A DNA stretch of 34,902 nt from Candidatus Zambryskibacteria bacterium RIFCSPLOWO2_01_FULL_39_39 (GCA_001823925.1 MHWB01000003.1:23022-57923), one strand, 5' to 3'. Shown: positions 8,481-17,220, counted from the first letter of the stretch. Translations and numbers: made by a program. Notes: generated by a model from the letters alone, not told the origin.

Positions 8481-9191
8481 TTAAGCAAGTTCTAGCTTAT
8501 GTAAAAATGTTTGGAGCTCAATGCCAACTATTTCTCGATGGCTACCTATGGCTAGTTTGCCGAGCTCAATATTTCCAATGCGGATGCGTTTCAAATCTTT
8601 AACTTCTTGGAAGAGTGCGACACACATTCGCCGTATCTGATGTTTTTTGCCCTCGGTTAGAATTACTTTGAAAGTGTCATCGCCTAAAATTTGCACCTTG
8701 CATTTTGCTGTTTTTTCGCGGTCGATTTTTACTCCAGCTTCCATTTTTTCTTTGAAACTACTACGTAAGGTACCCTTCACTTTTACCAAATATTCTTTTT
8801 CGTGGTTGTGAGTTGGTCCTAGGAGTCTTTCTGTAATGCGCCCATCGTTGGTTAAGATGATGAGACCACTTGATTCTTTATCGAGCCTTCCGACCGGAAA
8901 GATATCTTTGATAGAGAGCTCGTGCTTGATTTCTTTTTCACCCTTTTCGGCAGAGTGGGTGACTACTCCTTTTGGTTTGTTGTAAGCCACATAGATGTAA
9001 GGCTTTTGTTTACCGCGAAATCGTACTTCTACCTGATCCTTTTCTGTCACCTTATCTCCAAGCACGGCTAGTTTGTCATTGATAAAGACTTGTTTTTTGG
9101 TGATAAGTAAATCAGCGCCTCTTCTGGTAGAATGCTTTTTAAGGGCCAGATATTTGTTGATTCGCATAGGGAACTTGGGATTTTCCATAAT
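8481..9191 (-). CDS. rRNA pseudouridine synthase, RsuA/RluB/RluF family
   Basis: S4-like N-terminus and VGRLDKESSGLIILTNDG; start chosen at MENPKFPMRINKYLA, upstream start possible. Confidence 0.9.
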   Translation of the reverse strand: MMENPKFPMRINKYLALKKHSTRRGADLLITKKQVFINDKLAVLGDKVTEKDQVEVRFRGKQKPYIYVAYNKPKGVVTHSAEKGEKEIKHELSIKDIFPVGRLDKESSGLIILTNDGRITERLLGPTHNHEKEYLVKVKGTLRSSFKEKMEAGVKIDREKTAKCKVQILGDDTFKVILTEGKKHQIRRMCVALFQEVKDLKRIRIGNIELGKLAIGSHREIVGIELQTFLHKLELA

Positions 9192-9253
9192 TATAGAGGA
9201 GTATAGCATTATTTATGGGGCGGATCTTTTTGTAGAATGTTATTATATATATA

Positions 9254-9712
9254 ATGCTTTCAAATATAGACACAAAAGTTATAAGTTTTTTTAGGAAGAT
9301 TTATTTGCCTTTCTCGCGGTTTAGTTTGTTTGTAGTATTTTTTTGGTTTGGGATTTTGAAGGTCTTGGGACTTAGCTCAGCGAGTGGGGTAGTGGAGCGA
9401 CTTTTTGAACAAACTATTCCGTTTATGAGTTTTGGGCTTTTCTTTATTTTGTTTGGTTTGTTTGAGTGTTTGATTGGTATTTTGTTTTTGGTAAAGGGAT
9501 TTGAGAGGATTGTAATCCCACTTCTTTTTGTGCATATGATAACTACTTTGGGCCCGCTATTTTTGTTGCCAGAAGAAACTTGGGTCAAATTTTTGGTCCC
9601 CACTCTTGAAGGCCAATATATAATAAAAAATCTGGTTATTGTCGCTGTCGCTATTGGTATCGCTGCTCACTTAGAACCAGCGTCTCCCGGGAACAACTCT
9701 CAGGTAAAATAA
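9254..9712 (+). CDS. DoxX-like small integral membrane protein
   Basis: Four hydrophobic segments, FSLFVVFFWFGILKVLG...; exact start uncertain. Confidence 0.6.
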   Translation: MLSNIDTKVISFFRKIYLPFSRFSLFVVFFWFGILKVLGLSSASGVVERLFEQTIPFMSFGLFFILFGLFECLIGILFLVKGFERIVIPLLFVHMITTLGPLFLLPEETWVKFLVPTLEGQYIIKNLVIVAVAIGIAAHLEPASPGNNSQVK

Positions 9713-9742
9713 AAGAGTAATCCACAGTTTTTGTTTGTTTAT

Positions 9743-9777
9743 TTGACATATACCCATGGGGGGTATATGCTTGTAAT
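9743..9777 (+). promoter_or_regulatory. csoR promoter with overlapping CsoR-like operator
   Basis: TTGACA (9743-9748), N17, TATGCT (9766-9771); perfect 9-bp inverted repeat CATATACCC(9747-9755)-ATGGG-GGGTATATG(9761-9769). Confidence 0.8.
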
Positions 9778-10041
9778 ATGGTTACACCAAAATCAAGAAT
9801 AATGCGTAGGCTCAAAATAATAGAAGGTCAAGTCAGAGGCTTGCAGGAAATGACCGAAAAGGGTGTTTATTGTATTGATATCATTACCCAGACTTCTGCG
9901 GTCAAGCGGGCACTCTCTTCAATTGAAGATGTAATAATGGAAAACCATTTGAACTCTTGTGTCGTGCCCCAGATCAAAAAGGGTAATGACAAAAAAGCCA
10001 CCAAAGAAATATTAGAAGTTTACCGCCTTAAGAGAAAATAA
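9778..10041 (+). CDS. csoR: CsoR-family copper-sensing repressor
   Basis: RLKIIEGQVRGLQEM fold signature; C (YCIDII), H and C (ENHLNSCV) metal ligands; upstream of a copper ATPase. Confidence 0.9.
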   Translation: MVTPKSRIMRRLKIIEGQVRGLQEMTEKGVYCIDIITQTSAVKRALSSIEDVIMENHLNSCVVPQIKKGNDKKATKEILEVYRLKRK

Positions 10042-10086
10042 TTTTACACTGTTCTTACGATCGTAGAAACATTGTAATCAAGAAAT

Positions 10087-12402
10087 ATGACTACTCAAAC
10101 GTATAGGATAAAAGGAATGCACTGCGCCTCTTGCGCCACTATTATTGAAAAGACTTTCAAAAAAGTTCCAGGAGTACATCTAGCAGAGGTTAATTATGGG
10201 ACAGAAAAAGTAAAATTAAATATTGATGAAACTAAAACAAGTCCAGAGAATCTCTCCAAAAAAATAGAACCGCTTGGATATTCTCTTGTGACTCAAAATG
10301 CGGAGAGTATGGGAATGAACGAAGATGAACATGCGGCCCATCTGGGACTTAATCGATCAAAAAAAGAAAAGTTGGCTGAACTCGCAGAAATGAAAAGTAA
10401 AGTAATATCAGCAATACCTCTAGCCGTGTTTAGTATTTTTGTAATGGTGTGGGAAATTGGCGCTAAGTTTAATCTATTTTTAGAGATACCTTATTTCTGG
10501 GAAGAATTTTTTCATCATCTTTCTCCAATAATGGCTGCATATATGTTGTTTGTTGTTGGTAGGCCATATCTTTTGGGTTTCTACCGTTTCTTGCGTTATG
10601 GAAAGGCAAATATGGATACTCTGATTGGTATAGGTACCCTGACGGCATTTTTGTATAGCTTTACCATTACTGCTTTTGAAGAAACCTTAAAACCTTTTAT
10701 TAATGTTGAGCAAAGTTATTACGAGGTTACTATTATTGTTATTGCCTTTATCTCTCTCGGAAAATATTTAGAAACTAGATCAAAATTAAAAACCGGAGAC
10801 GCGATTGAAAAACTCTTAAATCTGCAAGCCAAGACGGCTCTGGTTGAGAGGGATGGAAAAGAGCTAGAAGTGCCCATAGGTGAAGTTGTTCACGGAGATC
10901 TGATTATTGTAAAACCGGGTAGCTCTATTCCTGTTGATGGCGTAATTACCGAAGGTGCTTCCTTTGTAGATGAATCAATGATCTCTGGCGAGCCGATGCC
11001 TGTTTCAAAAAAGATAGGAGATAGCGTGGTAGCGGGGACAATAAACACCAGTGGCTCTTTTACTTTCAGGGTGACCAAGGTTGGCTCGGAAACTTTACTT
11101 GCCAAAATAATAAAAATGGTAGAAGACGCCCAAGGAAGTAAAGCGCCGATTCAGGCTTTGGCAGATAAAATTTCGGGTGTTTTTGTGCCCATTGTTTTAG
11201 TACTTTCTTTTGTCTCTTTAGGATTGTGGCTCTTGGTTGGGACAGGGTATTTGGGGTTTTCGCAAGCGCTTTCGTTTGGTCTGGTTTCTTTTGTGGGCAT
11301 CTTGGTGATTGCTTGTCCTTGTGCTTTGGGGCTGGCTACTCCTACAGCTATCATTGTTGGGGTTGGTAAAGGCGCACGCGAGGGGATCTTGATTAAAGAT
11401 GCCGGCACGCTTGAAAAACTTCACAAAGTAAATGTGGTAGTGGTTGATAAAACGGGCACGCTTACTTATGGAAAACCCGAGCTTGTATCAATTCAAAATT
11501 TTTCGCAAGGTCAGACCTTGGGAATTTTAGAAAGGTCTGACCTTGAACTTGTCGCCATTCTTGCTTCGCTTGAAAATAAATCAGAACATCCGATAGCTCA
11601 CGCTATTGTCTCTAGTGCAAAGGGGAAAAATATAAACCTCTTTTCTGTTCAAACTTTTGAAGCAATTAAAGGTAAGGGGGTTAAGGGCACTATTCTAAAT
11701 GTAGAATATTATGCAGGCAATACCAAACTTATAAAAGATTTAAATATTCCTTTTTATACAACATCAATTGAGAAGGAAACAATGGAAGGGAAAACTCCTG
11801 TTATTCTAGCTATCAGAGAGAGGGTACTTGGGGTGGTGATGGTTGCTGACGCTGTAAAGCCAGAAGCTATAGAAGCGGTCAAAAATCTCCACAAACTCGG
11901 CATAAAAGTAGTAATGCTAACCGGGGACAATAAAAATACGGCCGAATTTATTGCAAAGCAGGTTGGTATAGACGAAGTGGTTGCTGAAGTAATGCCAGAA
12001 GATAAACTAAATAAAATAAAAGAATTACAAGCAGAAGGTAAGATTGTGGCTATGGCGGGTGATGGGGTAAATGATGCGCCAGCCTTGGCGGGTGCCGATG
12101 TTGGGATTGCGATGGCTACAGGGACGGATGTGGCGATTGAATCGGCCGGTATCACGCTCCTTCATGGCGATATTTCAAAACTTGTAAAGGCTATAAAACT
12201 TTCAAAAATCACCATGACTGGAATAAAGCAAAATCTTTTCTGGGCGTTCTTTTATAATGTGGTAGGCATACCTTTAGCTGGCGGACTGTTTTATCCAATT
12301 TTTGGTATTCTTCTTTCGCCAGTTTTTGCTGGTTTTGCGATGGCCATGTCTTCGGTATCTGTGGTTGGAAATTCCCTTCGCTTAAAAACTAAAAAGTTGT
12401 AA
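10087..12402 (+). CDS. copA: Copper-translocating P1B-type ATPase with one HMA domain
   Basis: GMHCASC, CPCALGLATPTAI, DKTGTLT, GDGVNDAPALA motifs. Confidence 0.97.
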   Translation: MTTQTYRIKGMHCASCATIIEKTFKKVPGVHLAEVNYGTEKVKLNIDETKTSPENLSKKIEPLGYSLVTQNAESMGMNEDEHAAHLGLNRSKKEKLAELAEMKSKVISAIPLAVFSIFVMVWEIGAKFNLFLEIPYFWEEFFHHLSPIMAAYMLFVVGRPYLLGFYRFLRYGKANMDTLIGIGTLTAFLYSFTITAFEETLKPFINVEQSYYEVTIIVIAFISLGKYLETRSKLKTGDAIEKLLNLQAKTALVERDGKELEVPIGEVVHGDLIIVKPGSSIPVDGVITEGASFVDESMISGEPMPVSKKIGDSVVAGTINTSGSFTFRVTKVGSETLLAKIIKMVEDAQGSKAPIQALADKISGVFVPIVLVLSFVSLGLWLLVGTGYLGFSQALSFGLVSFVGILVIACPCALGLATPTAIIVGVGKGAREGILIKDAGTLEKLHKVNVVVVDKTGTLTYGKPELVSIQNFSQGQTLGILERSDLELVAILASLENKSEHPIAHAIVSSAKGKNINLFSVQTFEAIKGKGVKGTILNVEYYAGNTKLIKDLNIPFYTTSIEKETMEGKTPVILAIRERVLGVVMVADAVKPEAIEAVKNLHKLGIKVVMLTGDNKNTAEFIAKQVGIDEVVAEVMPEDKLNKIKELQAEGKIVAMAGDGVNDAPALAGADVGIAMATGTDVAIESAGITLLHGDISKLVKAIKLSKITMTGIKQNLFWAFFYNVVGIPLAGGLFYPIFGILLSPVFAGFAMAMSSVSVVGNSLRLKTKKL
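11506..11545. repeat. In-frame palindromic element inside copA
   Basis: CAAGGTCAGACCTT(11506-11519) / AAGGTCTGACCTTG(11532-11545), perfect; each arm is itself near-palindromic. Confidence 0.9.
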
Positions 12403-12435
12403 AATAAATATAAATTATCAATTAATTTTAAAAAT

Positions 12436-12690
12436 ATGATGTACGGATTATATAATGGTTATGATGGGTGGGGCATTGGAAACATGATGGGATTTTTTAG
12501 TGGAGGCATTATGATGGTTGTCTTTTGGGTTTTACTCATCGCTTTCATTGTGTGGATGATACGCGAGATTAGTGGTAAAAATTCCCATTCTCGCTCCGAT
12601 TCAAACGCTCTTGAAATTTTAAAAGAACGCTATGCCAAAGGAGAAATAGATAAAAGAGAATTTGAGGAGAAGAAAAAAGATATTAGTTAA
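12436..12690 (+). CDS. Short membrane protein with C-terminal SHOCT-like motif
   Basis: One TM helix and ALEILKERYAKGEIDKREFEEKKKDI. Confidence 0.8.
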   Translation: MMYGLYNGYDGWGIGNMMGFFSGGIMMVVFWVLLIAFIVWMIREISGKNSHSRSDSNALEILKERYAKGEIDKREFEEKKKDIS

Positions 12691-12707
12691 AAACGTCTGT
12701 AGTTTAT

Positions 12708-13124
12708 ATGTTAGCTTTATTTAAAAAAATAATAACATTACTTATTCTGGCATCATTTGTAATGCTACTGATTTTTGGTATCTTCACTATGATACACAGT
12801 CCAGATGGACAAATGTTGGGTGAATGCCCTTTTTCATTTGTTGGGACAGCAAATTGTATTCAAAATACTCTTGCCACAGCGATTCACTATCTATCTTCTT
12901 ATCAATCATTTCTAAATGTAACAGTAGATTACGGGTCAATGACCTTGTTAGTCTCTCTCATTATATTTGCAGGTCTATTTTCTATACTCTTTATAGACCC
13001 AAATATATTTAAACTCAATTCTTTTATAAAAAGAGGTTCTTATGATCCTCCGCAAATTTCTTCTGAGGTTAGAAAAATAATACGCTGGCTTTCTCTTTTG
13101 GAAAATAGTCCATCTCCTCTCTAA
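12708..13124 (+). CDS. Hypothetical membrane protein
   Basis: 138 aa, TM segments, contains Cys in GECPF and ANCIQ. Confidence 0.6.
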   Translation: MLALFKKIITLLILASFVMLLIFGIFTMIHSPDGQMLGECPFSFVGTANCIQNTLATAIHYLSSYQSFLNVTVDYGSMTLLVSLIIFAGLFSILFIDPNIFKLNSFIKRGSYDPPQISSEVRKIIRWLSLLENSPSPL

Positions 13125-13195
13125 GCAACATTTCAAACTTTTTTTATAGGGTTTTGAAGTGTTGCAAAAAAGTCCTTAGCAAGGGCTTTTTCTCT
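13125..13195 (+). terminator. Tandem hairpins ending in an intrinsic terminator
   Basis: GCAACATTTCAAAC/GTTTTGAAGTGTTGC, then AAGTCCTT-AGC-AAGGGCTT followed by TTT. Confidence 0.7.
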
Positions 13196-13215
13196 ATTAT
13201 CTAATCATAAATTCT

Positions 13216-13725
13216 ATGAAAACAAAAAAAATTATTATCCTTACTATTCTCGCTATCTTAGGACTATTTGTTTGGGGTTATTTCTCGAAAGGTGATACAA
13301 CCGCTTCAGTGCAAGGTGTTTCAAAATCTAATTCTTCCGAAAGTTCACTCACTGCTTCTGAAGTTTTTTATAATTTCGGAACAATCTCAATGAAAAATGG
13401 CGATGTTAGTAAAGAATTTATTATTACTAACTCCACTCTTCAAGATATTACTCTAAAAACAGTTCTTACTTCTTGTATGTGCACCAGCGCCTTCATCATT
13501 GAACCCAGTGGTGGGATTAAGGGGCCATTCAAAATGCCTGGTATGGGCTTTGTCCCACCAGCTAATGAAATAATTGGAGCGGGTGAGAGTCGTGTCGTTC
13601 GAGTTGTTTATAATCCAAATGCTCATGGCCCCGCTGGTGTCGGGCAGATTGATAGGTTCGTTAATTTGACTGATAGCCTTGGTGGAAAACTTCAATTAGA
13701 AATAAAAGCGTTCGTAACTCCTTAA
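13216..13725 (+). CDS. DUF1573-like exported protein with CxC motif
   Basis: N-terminal TM; FGTISMKNGDVSKEFIITNSTLQDITLKTVLTSCMCTSAF. Confidence 0.72.
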   Translation: MKTKKIIILTILAILGLFVWGYFSKGDTTASVQGVSKSNSSESSLTASEVFYNFGTISMKNGDVSKEFIITNSTLQDITLKTVLTSCMCTSAFIIEPSGGIKGPFKMPGMGFVPPANEIIGAGESRVVRVVYNPNAHGPAGVGQIDRFVNLTDSLGGKLQLEIKAFVTP

Positions 13726-13729
13726 TATT

Positions 13730-14509
13730 ATGAAAAAACTTCTTATAAGTGTTGGGGCAGTACTCGTTGTTATTTTGGGAATTGTTATTCTAAAAAACAG
13801 TGCTGGATCTGGAGCTCTAATTTACAGTTTAAGTAATGAAGGGTCGTGGCTCTTGCCACTGGTAGTCTTTTCTTCGATTTTAGACAGCGTCCACCCATGT
13901 TCTTTCTCTATTCTTCTCATCACGATTGCATTCTTGTTCGGTATGCAAATGACTCGAGGGAAAATTCTTAAGATCGGTGGTACATACATAGCTGGTATTT
14001 TTGCTTCCTATCTGCTGATAGGACTTGGCATACTCAAAATATTACATCTATTCAATACTCCTCACTTCATGGGCAAACTGGGAGCGACACTTCTCATCTT
14101 GTTCGGTATTATAAATCTCCTTAATCATTTTTTCCCAAGATTTCCGATTAAGCTTAAACTTCCAGAATCTCTATATACCACTATGGCCAAGCTCATGGAG
14201 AAGTCTTCTTTTCCGGCAGCTTTTGTCTTAGGTCTCTTGGTTGGTATTTGTCAGTTTCCATGTATGGGTGGACCATACCTCTTGGTTATTGGTCTGCTTC
14301 GCGACCAAGTGACATACCTCAAAGGGTTTGGCTATCTGCTTCTTTACAACATTATCCTGATTTTACCCCTCATAACAGTACTTTGGATATCGGCCGATAA
14401 AATATTGGTAGAAAAAATGCAAGAATGGAAAATGAAAAAAACATCAAATCTCAAACTTTGGGCAGGTCTTCTAATGATTATTATTGGCGTATTAATTTTC
14501 TTCATCTAA
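13730..14509 (+). CDS. CcdA/DsbD-like transmembrane thiol-disulfide transporter
   Basis: Multi-TM; DSVHPCSFSILLITIAFL and GICQFPCMGGPYLL Cys-bearing helices. Confidence 0.8.
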   Translation: MKKLLISVGAVLVVILGIVILKNSAGSGALIYSLSNEGSWLLPLVVFSSILDSVHPCSFSILLITIAFLFGMQMTRGKILKIGGTYIAGIFASYLLIGLGILKILHLFNTPHFMGKLGATLLILFGIINLLNHFFPRFPIKLKLPESLYTTMAKLMEKSSFPAAFVLGLLVGICQFPCMGGPYLLVIGLLRDQVTYLKGFGYLLLYNIILILPLITVLWISADKILVEKMQEWKMKKTSNLKLWAGLLMIIIGVLIFFI

Positions 14510-14510
14510 T

Positions 14511-14912
14511 ATGATTATTATCACTATAATTTCTATTCTCGGTCTTAGTTTATTAGTGTCGAGAGTTAATCGATTTTTGCCTTTTAGAATTTGTCCGATT
14601 TGCGCTGGGGTTTCTCTCACTTGGATCTGGTTGGTCACTGGATATTTTTTGGGTTATCAAATTGATCTTCTGATCCCGGCTCTGTTTATGGGTGGGTCGG
14701 TGGTTGGTATCTCTCAGCAATTGGATAAAAAATTAAAAATAATCTTTATTTCTCTAGGATTCATTGTTGCTTACAGTATTCTTTCGGAAAACTGGGTAAC
14801 TCTTCTTGTTTTTCTAGCCATTATTCTACTAATTTTGTTTTTATTTAATAATAAAAATAAAAAATTAAATTCAAATAAAGAATTAGAAGAAAAGATAAAA
14901 AATTGCTGCTAA
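14511..14912 (+). CDS. Hypothetical membrane protein with CPIC motif
   Basis: FRICPICAGVSLTWIWL in a TM context; C-terminal NCC. Confidence 0.6.
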   Translation: MIIITIISILGLSLLVSRVNRFLPFRICPICAGVSLTWIWLVTGYFLGYQIDLLIPALFMGGSVVGISQQLDKKLKIIFISLGFIVAYSILSENWVTLLVFLAIILLILFLFNNKNKKLNSNKELEEKIKNCC

Positions 14913-14961
14913 GTTTAAAGTAAAATTGAAGGGTTGTTAATTATAAATTAAACCATAAATC

Positions 14962-15943
14962 ATGGAAAAAAATAAATTAGAAAAAATTCTTTCACTACCT
15001 ATTGCTATTATCATTGCTGGGGCAATGCTTTCTCTGGCTTGGATGTATAACACTAGGATAAAGATTCCGGACAGTTTACAGAAAGTAAGTGTAGGGTCGG
15101 AAAAAACTCAAATTCAAAAAACTGAATTGGAAGAAAAAGTATTGCCGACAAGAGTAGAGCTGCCGATTACTTGGGGAAATATTGGAGTTAGGCTTGTAGA
15201 ATCTGGCACAATTGATGGAGAAAAATTCAAGGCTCTTTATGAAAGTCGAGAACAGTTTACAGAAGAATATGAAAAATTACTGCTTGGAGATAGTAAAGAG
15301 AAACTCAAAATTAACGAAGAAAATGCCGGGTACCTGTTAAATTTATTTTGGGCTCTTGGACTTTCAAATAATAACCCTATACTTTCTGACAAAACATCCG
15401 TCTTATAGTAGCCAAAACGGGAGGGTAGCGAGTGGTTTTGCTTCTACTGGGGGTTGGACTATGGCAAAAGGTAATGCCATGGATCATTACAGTCGCCATA
15501 AGTTTTTTGATCTAACGCTGGAACAGCAAGCTCTGGTAGATAAAGTGTCTCGTGGCATTTACAGACCTTGTTGCAATAACTCTACTCACTTTCCAGATTG
15601 TAACCATGGTATGGCTATGCTCGGGCTTTTGGAACTCTTGGCTTCGCAAGGAGCAAGCGAACAGAAGATGTGGAAAGCCGCTCTAGCAGTTAATTCATAT
15701 TGGTTTCCGGACACCTACACCATTATTGCTAATTATATGAAAGCCAAAGGTGTTGAGTGGCAAGATGTAAATCCGCAGGAAATTCTTGGAAGGAATTATT
15801 CTAGCGCTTCTGGGTATGCAAAAATATCATCACAAGTGGCCCCATCAGCACAAAGAGGAAGCAGTAACGGGTGCGGTGTAGATGCTGGACAGCCGATACA
15901 AGCTGCTCCTCAACAAAGACAACAAAATGGTTGTGGGATATAA
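14962..15943 (+). pseudogene. Anchored Cys-rich protein interrupted by an apparent frameshift (or sequence error)
   Basis: ORF 14962..15408 (TM anchor) and overlapping ORF 15356..15943 in the +1 frame; the second has no convincing start and continues a Cys-rich domain (CCNNSTHFPDCNHGMAM...NGCGVD...NGCGI). Confidence 0.55.
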
Positions 15944-15951
15944 TTTATTTT

Positions 15952-16572
15952 GTGCCTAACTACTTACAATCAAAATCAAATGTTCTCTATTCTACGATTG
16001 CAAGATTTTACAATATTGGTTTATGGCTTTTCGGTTATAATCTTGCGGTGCGTTATTTTATTGGACTCATTCCATTTCAAAAAACAGCCAGGATAAATAT
16101 ACTTGATGCTGGTTGTGGAACAGGCCTTTACACATTCGCTCTTCTAAAGCAATTTCCGAATGCAATGATTGTAGCATTTGATTTAAACACCAATATGATA
16201 GAGATAATGAAAAATACCTTACGACGAAAAAATTTGAACACTCAAGTAAAAGTGTTCAACGGAGATATAACCAAACCACTTCCACTTCAGTATGAACAAT
16301 TTGATCTTATTATAACTGGTGGCGTCTTGGAGTATGTAGATCCGAATATGGCAATCAAAAATCTTGTTCCTCATCTAAAGAGTGGTGGGTATTTTCTAAA
16401 TTCACCTGTTAAAGATGATCTGTTTGGTAGAATAGTAGCGAAACTTTACCGGTTTAAACCACACTCTCGTTCTACTAACACTCATGCTTTCACGAATAAT
16501 GGCTTTATTATGAAAAGTATGCGAAGTCTCCCTGTACTTAAAGAAGCCTATTTATTTCAAAAGCAGAAATAA
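15952..16572 (+). CDS. SAM-dependent class I methyltransferase
   Basis: LDAGCGTGLYTFALLKQFPNAMIVAFDLN motif; in-frame GTG at 15952 preferred over the ORF-track start overlapping the upstream gene. Confidence 0.85.
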   Translation: MPNYLQSKSNVLYSTIARFYNIGLWLFGYNLAVRYFIGLIPFQKTARINILDAGCGTGLYTFALLKQFPNAMIVAFDLNTNMIEIMKNTLRRKNLNTQVKVFNGDITKPLPLQYEQFDLIITGGVLEYVDPNMAIKNLVPHLKSGGYFLNSPVKDDLFGRIVAKLYRFKPHSRSTNTHAFTNNGFIMKSMRSLPVLKEAYLFQKQK

Positions 16573-16596
16573 AAATCATTCTAAACACCAATTTTT

Positions 16597-17082
16597 ATGG
16601 AATTCACAAGCAAAAAATTTAATGAAATAAAGAATGATGCCGAAGATTTTTATAAAGCGATAGGTAAAATCCATTGTCCATATTTTGGAGATAATATCTA
16701 TTTTAATGTAAAAGGTTGGGATCATTTGATATTTAAAAGTTGGAACAACACTCGTATTATAAGTGATCAATTTGCCAGATTACGACACATAAAACTTGCT
16801 CCAGAAGTGATACGACAATCGAAGACACTTCAAGGAGAATGGATAACAAAAAAGATTGAGAGAATAAAAACAAATAGTCGTTGGGAAAAAGTTCTTAAGT
16901 TGATTACGTACTATGAATTTATTGCAGTAATGGAATCACATAATTCGAAAATAAGAGTAAAAGTTATAATAAAAGAAGTCGAAGGAGGTGAGAAGTTTTT
17001 TTGGAGCCTTATTCCATTTTGGGGAGTTGATAAAAATACCAATGAGAGAGTTATGTATGGTGGGAATCCTGAAAGTGATTAG
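16597..17082 (+). CDS. Hypothetical protein, possibly nuclease/toxin-fold
   Basis: 161 aa; IYFNVKGWDHLIFKSWNNTR...QFARLRHIKLAPEVI; no confident family call from sequence alone. Confidence 0.5.
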   Translation: MEFTSKKFNEIKNDAEDFYKAIGKIHCPYFGDNIYFNVKGWDHLIFKSWNNTRIISDQFARLRHIKLAPEVIRQSKTLQGEWITKKIERIKTNSRWEKVLKLITYYEFIAVMESHNSKIRVKVIIKEVEGGEKFFWSLIPFWGVDKNTNERVMYGGNPESD

Positions 17083-17099
17083 ATATTTTAAAATGAATC

Positions 17100-17122
17100 A
17101 AAAAACACCGTTTTCACGGTGT
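17100..17122 (-). terminator. Intrinsic terminator of the small RNA
   Basis: Stem 17105-17110/17117-17122; A-run 17100-17105 on + gives the U-tract on the minus transcript. Confidence 0.85.
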
Positions 17123-17186
17123 GCTTTGATGGTACTTGGCTGCGGTTTAGTATAACCGCGGGAGAGCCAAAGCCCTCACAAGCACC
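17100..17186 (-). ncRNA. Predicted standalone structured small RNA, unknown family
   Basis: Minus strand: GTGCTT/AAGCAC, TTGGCT/AGCCAA and GCGGTT/AACCGC nested helices, then terminator hairpin ACACCG-TGAAAA-CGGTGT-TTTTTT; consensus-like promoter just upstream. Confidence 0.75.
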
Positions 17187-17192
17187 ACTGTT

Positions 17193-17220
17193 AGTATAAC
17201 ATATTCAAGTGTTGTATCAA
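17193..17220 (-). promoter_or_regulatory. Promoter of the minus-strand small RNA
   Basis: Minus strand TTGATA (17220-17215), N16, TATACT (17198-17193) with extended -10 TGT. Confidence 0.75.

Noticed and set aside
11754-12155. 133-aa minus-strand ORF and other antisense ORFs over copA, tuf, rplB and folD
   Set aside because: Shadow ORFs opposite strongly conserved coding sequence, no recognisable domains or ribosome sites
16234-16259. Inverted repeat TTGAACACT...AGTGTTCAA in the methyltransferase gene
   Set aside because: Only 9-bp arms, encodes ordinary-looking methyltransferase sequence, lacks the AAGG/CCTT core of the other coding palindromes; possible by chance
17100-17186. Small RNA as 4.5S/SRP RNA
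   Set aside because: UUGGCUCUCCCGC and GCAGCCAAG resemble fragments of E. coli 4.5S RNA, but the essential GGUCAGG...GGAAGGAAGCAGCC apical domain is absent and the helix order differs
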